Shown here one piece after another: positions 1 to 5,124 of a DNA stretch of 5,124 nucleotides. Each line of letters starts with the position of its first letter. Position 1 is the stretch's first letter. Source of the DNA: Candidatus Melainabacteria bacterium. Its GTDB lineage: Bacteria > Cyanobacteriota > Vampirovibrionia > LMEP-6097. The notes below the pieces were generated by a model, which ran no database searches, was not told where the DNA came from, and saw nothing but the letters and a program-made list of their open reading frames with translations. The position numbers and the translations under genes were made by a program. Location of the stretch: the NCBI GenBank assembly GCA_028817775.1, contig JAPPOW010000144.1, positions 1 to 5,124 on the forward strand, given 5' to 3'.

Positions 1-57
1 ACTGAACACAAGATGCCACCAGATTACAAAGGTAAAGTACCGGAAGAAGCTCAGTAG
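1..57 (+). CDS. C-terminal end of an unidentified protein (5' end outside the window)
   Basis: An open frame enters from the left edge and ends at TAG (55-57). It gives only 18 residues, TEHKMPPDYKGKVPEEAQ, which are hydrophilic and rich in Lys, Glu and Pro. No family can be recognised from so little. The support for a real gene is positional: its stop lies 3 nt before the ATG of the pentapeptide-repeat gene, a spacing typical of adjacent genes in one operon with coupled translation. The two frames are also in the same phase (TAG, ATA, ATG), so this could instead be the upstream part of one longer gene broken or recoded at the TAG. The window does not decide between these readings. Confidence 0.5.
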   Translation, partial: TEHKMPPDYKGKVPEEAQ

Positions 58-60
58 ATA

Positions 61-957
61 ATGCACCACTACCACCTCCGAGAAGAGCAAATTCGTGAGT
101 CAAAAAAATTAGTCAAAGATGATCCACGTATCCATGAACCAGTAATGGGTGATTTCTATCCTGAAGTTCTTAATAATGACGATGTGATTTTAATATTGCA
201 AGCACAAGATATTGGTCACGTGACTAGAAGCGGTGCTGTTAAAACAGAACTTATGAACCTCTCAGGTCTCAATTTAACCCAAGTCAGTTTTCTTGAGATG
301 AATAACTTTGAGCGCAGTGACTTACGTTACACTAACTTCGAAGGCATCTCTCAAGACCGCATAAGCTTCCGTGGTGCTTCTGCTGAATATGCCCAGTTTG
401 TCGATGCTGATATCCCGCTAACCAACTTTACGAGAACTAGATTGGACAGTGCTAATTTATATAACGCCAATGCCCCTGAATCAAAATTTACCGGAGCCAT
501 TGCGCCAAGAGCCTTGTTTGCACTAGCTAATCTTGAAGACAGTAAATTTGATGAAGGTTTATTTAAGCTTGCTGAATTCAATGAAGCAAACCTTGCAGGC
601 TCATCAGCAAAGTACACAAGTTTTGAAGGTGCCAGCTTTCGTAACGCTAATCTTCAAGACCTTGACTTCAAAGGAGCAAACCTTAGAGGTGCTAATTTTG
701 TTGAAGCTAATTTACGTGGAGTTAACTTCAAGAACGCATCTTTAGAAGGAGCTAACTTTGAGGGGGCAGATATCGCTGGAGCTAATTTCTCAGGCACAGA
801 TCTAAACCAAGCAAATTTCTTCAAAGTTAGAAATGCTGAATTAAAACAATTCAAATCAAGCAAGACAAGGATTGGCATCAATAATATTCCTGATTACGTT
901 TATACCAAACAAAGAAGCTTCAAGACTAGATTTAAGGCTCCGAGTACACCGTATTAA
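61..957 (+). CDS. Pentapeptide-repeat protein (cytosolic right-handed quadrilateral beta-helix)
   Basis: This is a complete 298-residue gene ending in TAA. Residues 1-65 are a non-repetitive N-terminal region with a His-rich start (MHHYH) and no signal peptide or membrane segment. Residues 66-253 are tandem pentapeptides of the A(N/D)(F/L)xx type. Central hydrophobic residues fall at 67, 72 and 77, and then every fifth residue from 83 to 253 without a break in phase (35 units); the motif is cleanest at 186-253. The tail, 254-298, is non-repetitive and basic (11 Lys/Arg against 2 Asp/Glu). The family folds as a square beta-helix. Some members (MfpA, Qnr) mimic DNA and bind gyrase, but most have no known role, and nothing here shows gyrase protection. 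The ATG at 61 is chosen because it lies 3 nt after the upstream stop. A purine-rich stretch (GGAAGAAG, 42-49) is a possible but rather distant ribosome site. The family call is firm and the function is unknown. Confidence 0.9.
   Translation: MHHYHLREEQIRESKKLVKDDPRIHEPVMGDFYPEVLNNDDVILILQAQDIGHVTRSGAVKTELMNLSGLNLTQVSFLEMNNFERSDLRYTNFEGISQDRISFRGASAEYAQFVDADIPLTNFTRTRLDSANLYNANAPESKFTGAIAPRALFALANLEDSKFDEGLFKLAEFNEANLAGSSAKYTSFEGASFRNANLQDLDFKGANLRGANFVEANLRGVNFKNASLEGANFEGADIAGANFSGTDLNQANFFKVRNAELKQFKSSKTRIGINNIPDYVYTKQRSFKTRFKAPSTPY
259..819 (+). repeat. Degenerate 15-nt tandem repeats encoding pentapeptides
   Basis: This stretch codes for residues 67-253 of the pentapeptide-repeat protein and is a run of diverged 15-nt units. 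Variants of GCTAAT(T/C)TT, GCAAACCTT and GCTAACTTT recur, most densely from about 616 to 819. The units differ at synonymous and variable codons, so this looks like an old, functionally selected protein repeat and not a recently expanded DNA repeat. A single extra codon between residues 77 and 83 breaks the phase once near the start. The repetitive composition also opens long frames on the other strand, which are not genes. Confidence 0.75.
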
Positions 958-979
958 GCAGACGGTCGCGATGCTTAAT
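953..979. terminator. Possible bidirectional stem-loop between convergent genes
   Basis: ATTAAGCA (953-960) and TGCTTAAT (972-979) are perfect 8-bp inverted repeats around an 11-nt centre, GACGGTCGCGA, which may pair two further CG/CG base pairs. The left arm contains the TAA of the pentapeptide gene (955-957). The right arm touches the last base of the TGA of the Ppx/GppA gene (981-979). The position, in a 21-nt gap between converging genes, suits a shared terminator. However, the stem is AT-rich and neither strand has a T-run after it, so it is not a classical intrinsic terminator. Confidence 0.35.
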
Positions 980-1833
980 CAACTAATTTCATGCAAGGCA
1001 AACCCACGAACAGAAACAAAGTTCATACTCTGGCTTGGGCTATAGAGAAAATCAAAACATCGCAACTGCTGCGCAATCTCTAGGATTATACGAAAAGCAT
1101 TATTAATTACTGCCAAACGAAAATCAACTAATAAATCATAACTTGCTTCGTTAGGAATTAGCAGTTTGAGGAAATTACGCCGTGCCTCAATATCCATTGG
1201 TTCTAAATTTTCAACAATCTCAACAAGAGAGTTACGATTCATATTGGGGATTTCATGCAAAATCGCAGCAGAAGTACCAATCAAAGCTAGTGGCTTGTCT
1301 TGTGAGTAATTATGAGCAAGATAGTTAGGCAATTGGATCTTGGATAGATCAGCATGAGAACCAATTGGGAATGATTTCTGTTGGACTATATCACCAGCAG
1401 CTATCTCTATCAATTGATGACTAGCACCACCTGTATCTAGCAGCAGAAAGTCTTGATAATCATCTTTAAGCTCTTCATAGACCGCCATTGCAGCATATAG
1501 ACATTCTTGCTCTTCAGAGAAGACCTTGATATCCTCAAAACCAAAGTCTTCAAGTTGCCTGATAAACTTCTCTCCACTGCCTCGTGGATCCTTCATCGCT
1601 TCTCTAACTGCAGCAGTTGCAAAGACCAAAACTTCAGAGGGTTTGATTTCATGCTCTGCAAGCATTGGTAAAATCTGTTCGCGCATACTAGCCAAGGCAA
1701 TTTTTACAGACTCAGAAGCCAGTCGACTCTTATGCAAATTTTTACCCAAAGAACTCTGAAAACGTAAACTAAAACTTCCTTCCCGATGAAGCTTATAACT
1801 ACCACTACCAATCTCAAGTACTGTATAAGTCAT
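979..1833 (-). CDS. Ppx/GppA-family phosphatase, divergent (exopolyphosphatase / pppGpp phosphatase family)
   Basis: From the ATG at 1833 this encodes 284 residues, similar in length to the short single-module Ppx/GppA proteins. Family members remove terminal phosphate from polyphosphate or convert pppGpp to ppGpp in the cytosol, using an actin-like ATPase fold. Recognisable motifs in order are LEIGSGS (6-12, family DxGSNS), ATAAVREA (72-79, with the conserved Arg77), SEEQE (106-110, family GxEEA, catalytic-type Glu110), LDTGGASHQL (132-141, family DIGGGSTEL, Asp133 kept), FPIGS (155-159) and a later IGTSAAI (185-191). Several normally conserved residues differ: Asp to Glu7, Asn to Gly11, Gly to Ala137, Thr to His139 and Glu to Gln140. 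Activity and substrate are therefore uncertain. The uvrA stop TGA shares its A with this ATG (TGATG). A GTG three bases upstream (1836) would give a 4-nt overlap and one more residue. No Shine-Dalgarno sequence is visible, so translation probably depends on coupling to uvrA. Family membership is fairly sure. Confidence 0.82.
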   Translation of the reverse strand: MTYTVLEIGSGSYKLHREGSFSLRFQSSLGKNLHKSRLASESVKIALASMREQILPMLAEHEIKPSEVLVFATAAVREAMKDPRGSGEKFIRQLEDFGFEDIKVFSEEQECLYAAMAVYEELKDDYQDFLLLDTGGASHQLIEIAAGDIVQQKSFPIGSHADLSKIQLPNYLAHNYSQDKPLALIGTSAAILHEIPNMNRNSLVEIVENLEPMDIEARRNFLKLLIPNEASYDLLVDFRLAVINNAFRIILEIAQQLRCFDFLYSPSQSMNFVSVRGFALHEIS

Positions 1834-4676
1834 CACAAATACGCTGCAGTGTGAGATGCTCTCACTACCGCAAGCTCCTCCGGGCTACCCTGAGCAATCA
1901 GCTCTCCGCCTCCTTCTCCACCCTCAGGACCAAGATCAATAATATGATCAGAATGCTTAATCACATCTAGGTTATGCTCTATCACCAGCACAGTATTACC
2001 AGAATCCACCAAACGATTCAATACATTCAAGAGATGCTGCACATCATACCAATGCAAACCAGTAGTCGGTTCATCTAATAAATACATTGTCTTACCAGTT
2101 GGACGTTTGGACAACTCAGAAGCTAACTTAATCCGCTGTGCTTCCCCACCAGAAAGAGTAGTTGCCGCCTGTCCAAGACGGACATAATCCAAACCTACAT
2201 CATGTAAAGCTTGTAATTTTTTCTTGGCTTGCGGGATTGAATCGAAAAATTCAAGTGCTTCTTCCACTGTCATTTCCAAGACATCATAAATCGATTTACC
2301 TTTGAATTTAACTTCAAGAGTCTCCTGGTTATACCGGCATCCTTTACAAATAGCACACGGGACAGAGACCGATACAAGGAAGTTCATTTCAATGTCAACC
2401 AAACCAGCTCCACCACAAGCTTCGCAACGGCCACCCTTGACATTAAAACTAAAACGACCCGGTTTATAGCCGCGAGCCTTGGCTTCAACAGTCTGAGAAA
2501 AAACTTGGCGAATTGGATCGAAGACTCCTACATAAGTAGCTGGATTAGAGCGAGGAGTACGTCCAATTGGACTTTGATCAATAACTATCACTTTGTCTAG
2601 CTCTTCGTAACCAGCAATTGATTTAAGTTCACGTGGCATCGGCACTTTGTAACCCAACTGATGCATCAAAGCGGGTCTGAGTAAATCATTAATCAAAGAA
2701 CTTTTACCAGATCCGCTTACTCCAGTAACAGCAATAAATTTGCCAAGAGGTAAATCAATCGAAATATCCTTGAGATTATTCTTAGTCGCCCCTTCAAGAC
2801 TCAAGAACTTGCCATTACCTTGACGTCTTTGTGCTGGAACGGCAATCTTGCGTCTACCAGAGAGATAGTCACCAGTAATAGAGCGAGTTTCAGCAGAGAT
2901 ATCATCAACGCTACCACAAGCTACCACTTCACCACCATGAGTGCCAGCTTTGGGACCAATATCAACTACATAGTCAGCACTAGCTATTGTTTCCTCATCA
3001 TGTTCAACAACCAGCACAGTATTACCAAGCTCACGTAAATGATTTAAAGTAGCAAGCAAACGTGCATTGTCCCGCTGGTGCAGACCAATACTTGGCTCAT
3101 CAAGCACATAAAGTACCCCAGTTAAGCTTGAGCCAATTTGTGAAGCCAAACGGATACGCTGGAACTCACCACCAGAAAGCGTTTTGGCTGAGCGTGATAA
3201 AGTTAAATAGCCAAGTCCAACGTCTACCAAGAACTTAAGCCTTGAACGAATCTCTATCAAAAGTTGATGGGCTATCTGTTGTTGATGAGGGTTGAGAAAG
3301 AGTTCAAGTTTCGAGAAAAAATCATCAGCCTTAGTCACCGAAAGCTTGGTGATATCAGCGATACCCTGCCCTGCAATTTTGACTGACATTGAAGCAGGTT
3401 TGAGCCTAGCGCCATCACATTTAGGGCATTGAGTCTCAACCATGTATTGTTCCAGCTCAGCTTTCCAGCTCTCAGAGCTTGACTCATCATAACGGCGCTG
3501 CAACTGATTCACTACACCCTCATAATAAATATTGTAATTACCATAGCCAAGGTTTGGATATTTCTTAGTATCAATCTTGACTCGTTTATCATCATAACCA
3601 TAGAAAATTACTTCCTGAACATCTTCAGGTAAATCTTCAAAGGGTGTGTTCATAGAAAGCTTGAACATTGTCATCAAACCATCCAACAAGGCTTTGTAAA
3701 ATGGATTATTGGTTTTAGCCCAAGGTTTGATTGCACCTTCAGCTAGACTTAGAGCTGGCACGGGCACCAATAAATCTTCTGAGAGTTCCTGCTCCATCCC
3801 CAAACCATCACATGCCTTACAAGCTCCATGGGGACTATTAAAACTAAAATTCTTAGGGTCAAGCTCGGCAAAACTACCATGGCCATTGGGACAAGCCATC
3901 AGTTCTGAGAACAAATGATCTTTCTCGCTACTTAAGTCATGAACCACAACCACTCCCTCACCACGATTTAGAGCAAGAGAGAGACTATCAGCGATACGAC
4001 TACGAGCCGAGGCCTTGATCACCACCCTATCAACAACAAGATCAATATCATGCTTCTTAGTTTTGGCAATCTTGATTTCTTCTTCAAGCGTATAAATAGT
4101 GCCATCAACCCTAACACGAGCAAAACCATCTGATTTAAGCGCAGAGAATAAATTTTGATGCTCACCTTTTTTGCCACGGGCCAGTGGTGCCAGAATCATT
4201 GCCTTACTGCCTTCATCAAGCTCCATCACTTGATCGATAATTTGATCGATAGTTTGTGCTTCTACTTTGGCGTCACATTCGGGACAGTGCTGAGTACCAA
4301 TCCTTGCAAAAAGTAAACGCAAATGATCATAGATCTCAGTCACAGTACCAACTGTAGAACGAGGGTTATACGAAGATTGTTTTTGGTCAATTGAAATCGC
4401 TGGGCTTAAGCCCTTGATTTCTTCAACATCTGGTTTGTCAAGCTGCCCCAGAAATTGACGCGCGTAAGCGGAGAGTGATTCAACATAGCGGCGTTGTCCC
4501 TCTGCAAAGATAGTGTCAAAGGCAAGCGAACTTTTGCCAGAGCCACTGACACCAGTAATCACTACCAACTGATTTTTAGGGATAGTGACATCAATATCCT
4601 TAAGGTTGTGCTGTTTTGCACCACGAACTTCAATACAGTCATCTAACTTAGTTGCTTTAAGTAGTTTTGGACTCAC
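1833..4676 (-). CDS. uvrA: Excinuclease ABC subunit A (UvrA1)
   Basis: This is the damage-recognition ATPase of nucleotide excision repair. A UvrA dimer loads UvrB at DNA lesions, after which UvrC cuts. The 947 residues match the usual length of about 940. ABC module I has Walker A GVSGSGKSS (42-50), signature LSGGE (500-504), Walker B with Asp526-Glu527 and switch His559. Module II has Walker A (652-660), LSGGE (841-845), Asp868-Glu869 and His901. The UvrB-binding region (about 131-250) is present, which makes it UvrA1 and not UvrA2. Zinc-type sites are C262-x3-H266...C286-x2-C289, C417-x2-C420 and the zinc hook C751-x2-C754...C774-x2-C777, with an unusual extra Cys780. The start is GTG at 4676: an in-frame TAA lies four codons upstream, no other start is near, and conserved sequence (IEVRGA) begins at residue 15. 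There is no clear Shine-Dalgarno sequence. The C-terminus ends soon after the conserved SHTAAYL, which is normal. No SOS box was seen upstream. Confidence 0.98.
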   Translation of the reverse strand: MSPKLLKATKLDDCIEVRGAKQHNLKDIDVTIPKNQLVVITGVSGSGKSSLAFDTIFAEGQRRYVESLSAYARQFLGQLDKPDVEEIKGLSPAISIDQKQSSYNPRSTVGTVTEIYDHLRLLFARIGTQHCPECDAKVEAQTIDQIIDQVMELDEGSKAMILAPLARGKKGEHQNLFSALKSDGFARVRVDGTIYTLEEEIKIAKTKKHDIDLVVDRVVIKASARSRIADSLSLALNRGEGVVVVHDLSSEKDHLFSELMACPNGHGSFAELDPKNFSFNSPHGACKACDGLGMEQELSEDLLVPVPALSLAEGAIKPWAKTNNPFYKALLDGLMTMFKLSMNTPFEDLPEDVQEVIFYGYDDKRVKIDTKKYPNLGYGNYNIYYEGVVNQLQRRYDESSSESWKAELEQYMVETQCPKCDGARLKPASMSVKIAGQGIADITKLSVTKADDFFSKLELFLNPHQQQIAHQLLIEIRSRLKFLVDVGLGYLTLSRSAKTLSGGEFQRIRLASQIGSSLTGVLYVLDEPSIGLHQRDNARLLATLNHLRELGNTVLVVEHDEETIASADYVVDIGPKAGTHGGEVVACGSVDDISAETRSITGDYLSGRRKIAVPAQRRQGNGKFLSLEGATKNNLKDISIDLPLGKFIAVTGVSGSGKSSLINDLLRPALMHQLGYKVPMPRELKSIAGYEELDKVIVIDQSPIGRTPRSNPATYVGVFDPIRQVFSQTVEAKARGYKPGRFSFNVKGGRCEACGGAGLVDIEMNFLVSVSVPCAICKGCRYNQETLEVKFKGKSIYDVLEMTVEEALEFFDSIPQAKKKLQALHDVGLDYVRLGQAATTLSGGEAQRIKLASELSKRPTGKTMYLLDEPTTGLHWYDVQHLLNVLNRLVDSGNTVLVIEHNLDVIKHSDHIIDLGPEGGEGGGELIAQGSPEELAVVRASHTAAYL

Positions 4677-4731
4677 TCTATTAGATTATCATGTTCAGTT
4701 AGTTAGAATGATCAGATCAGATTAGCATAAG
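4677..4731 (-). promoter_or_regulatory. 55-bp spacer before uvrA with a weak possible promoter
   Basis: On the - strand a GATAAT hexamer (4690-4685) sits 8 nt before the uvrA GTG and resembles a -10 box. The best -35 at 18-bp spacing is TGATCA (4714-4709), which matches the consensus at only 3 of 6 positions. Transcription from it would start at or within about three bases of the GTG, giving a leaderless or nearly leaderless mRNA, which would fit the lack of a ribosome site. The spacer also holds short direct repeats (GATCAGATCAGA, 4711-4722; AGTTAGTTA, 4697-4705). No terminator and no LexA-type palindrome were seen, so read-through from the SulP gene is just as likely. Confidence 0.2.
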
Positions 4732-5124
4732 CTATTGACTAGTTCTATTTTTTTCGGCAGTATCTGCGTACTTAGAAAATCTATCCGTTAAGGTGTGCAA
4801 TTCAAGCACGACCTTACCACCAGTACTTTGATATTGAGTCTCCCAATTAATTAAGAAATCTATGCAAGAGTGATCAATATACTGACACTTATCAAAGAAG
4901 ATATAAACTTTTTTCTGGGCTTCAAGTCCTTCTAAAGTATCAGCAATCTGCGGTAAAGTAACAAAATTAGCTGCACCTTCCATATCAACTTCAATCACAT
5001 CAGTGCCTTCAATCGCTTGAGTCTGAATCTCCAGGTGATTGATTTGATGAAGCAAACGCAAGAACGAAACAAGTAAACCAATAATGATCCCCTCAAGTAA
5101 ATTGGTGGCAAGAATAGCAATCAC
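4732..5124 (-). CDS. SulP-family anion transporter, C-terminal part: last membrane segment plus STAS domain (5' end outside the window)
   Basis: This open frame enters from the right edge and ends at TAG (4734-4732), giving 130 visible residues. The first codon in the window is GTG, but it is almost certainly an internal Val, because the frame starts inside a membrane segment. Residues 1-25 are hydrophobic with the TNLLEGIIIGLLVSFL pattern that ends the membrane part of SulP carriers. Residues 43-112 form a STAS domain with alternating beta strands and helices, including VYIFFDKC (73-80), the IDHS loop (83-86, at the conserved Asp-Ser/Thr position) and GGKVVLEL (102-109). A short polar tail follows. 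SulP proteins carry bicarbonate, sulfate or other anions across the inner membrane, and the STAS domain is cytoplasmic and regulatory. The substrate cannot be told from this end. The gene lies 55 bp upstream of uvrA in the same direction. Confidence 0.85.
   Translation of the reverse strand: MIAILATNLLEGIIIGLLVSFLRLLHQINHLEIQTQAIEGTDVIEVDMEGAANFVTLPQIADTLEGLEAQKKVYIFFDKCQYIDHSCIDFLINWETQYQSTGGKVVLELHTLTDRFSKYADTAEKNRTSQ

Noticed and set aside
351..881. Long open frames on the - strand, and one + frame, inside the pentapeptide gene
   Set aside because: They mirror the 15-nt repeat composition of the real gene, resemble no known family, and the + gene has a clear protein pattern throughout.
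1526..1759. Open frame on the + strand inside the Ppx/GppA gene
   Set aside because: It is antisense to conserved family motifs and has no recognisable domain.
2820..3918. Open frames on the + strand at 2820-3038 and 3709-3918 inside uvrA
   Set aside because: Both are antisense to well-conserved UvrA sequence, with low-complexity translations and no ribosome site.
4709..4722. GATC-containing tandem repeat as an origin or methylation cluster
   Set aside because: Only two GATC sites in a short tandem, with no DnaA boxes or AT-rich unwinding region nearby.
4677..4731. SOS/LexA operator upstream of uvrA
   Set aside because: Neither CTG-N10-CAG nor GAAC-N4-GTTC nor the cyanobacterial-type palindrome is present; a lone GAAC has no partner half-site.
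4722..4736. TAGC-ATAA-GCTA inverted repeat at the SulP stop codon, considered as a terminator
   Set aside because: The stem is only 4 bp, it overlaps the stop codon, and no T-run follows on the - strand.

Overview
This 5.1 kb window is an ordinary, gene-dense stretch of a bacterial chromosome. G+C is moderate, about 40-50% on the lines counted by hand. It holds two gene blocks that run toward each other. The left block, on the + strand, has the last 18 codons of an unidentified gene (1-57), then a complete pentapeptide-repeat protein (61-957). The right block, on the - strand, reads from the right edge inward: the C-terminal end of a SulP-type anion transporter with a STAS domain (4732-5124, cut by the window), a full-length UvrA (1833-4676), and a small Ppx/GppA-family phosphatase (979-1833) whose start overlaps the uvrA stop. 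The blocks meet at about 953-979, where a perfect 8-bp inverted repeat takes in the stop codon of the + gene and touches that of the - gene.

The sequence does not fix the organism. All genes read cleanly with the standard bacterial code; TAA, TGA and TAG all occur as stops, and uvrA starts with GTG. UvrA is a normal bacterial UvrA1. Its N-terminal half and the Phe/Leu-rich pentapeptide protein recall, from memory, cyanobacterial and sister-lineage (Melainabacteria-like) proteins. This is a weak guess that needs a phylogeny. There are no mobile elements, tRNA or rRNA genes, CRISPR arrays or clear signs of recent transfer.

The three right-hand genes are co-directional, with gaps of 55 bp and then a 1- or 4-nt overlap, and no convincing terminator lies between them. 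They may be co-transcribed, and uvrA-ppx is very likely translationally coupled. UvrA starts nucleotide excision repair. The phosphatase-family protein would act on polyphosphate or pppGpp if active, but it has substitutions at several normally conserved active-site positions. The SulP protein would move bicarbonate, sulfate or a similar anion across the inner membrane. No single pathway joins the three.

No clearly new multi-gene system is visible. The points most worth a second look are the altered Ppx/GppA active site, the very regular Phe/Leu alternation and charge split of the pentapeptide protein, the in-frame TAG separating it from the gene upstream, the extra cysteine in the UvrA C-terminal zinc module, and the uvrA start with no Shine-Dalgarno sequence.
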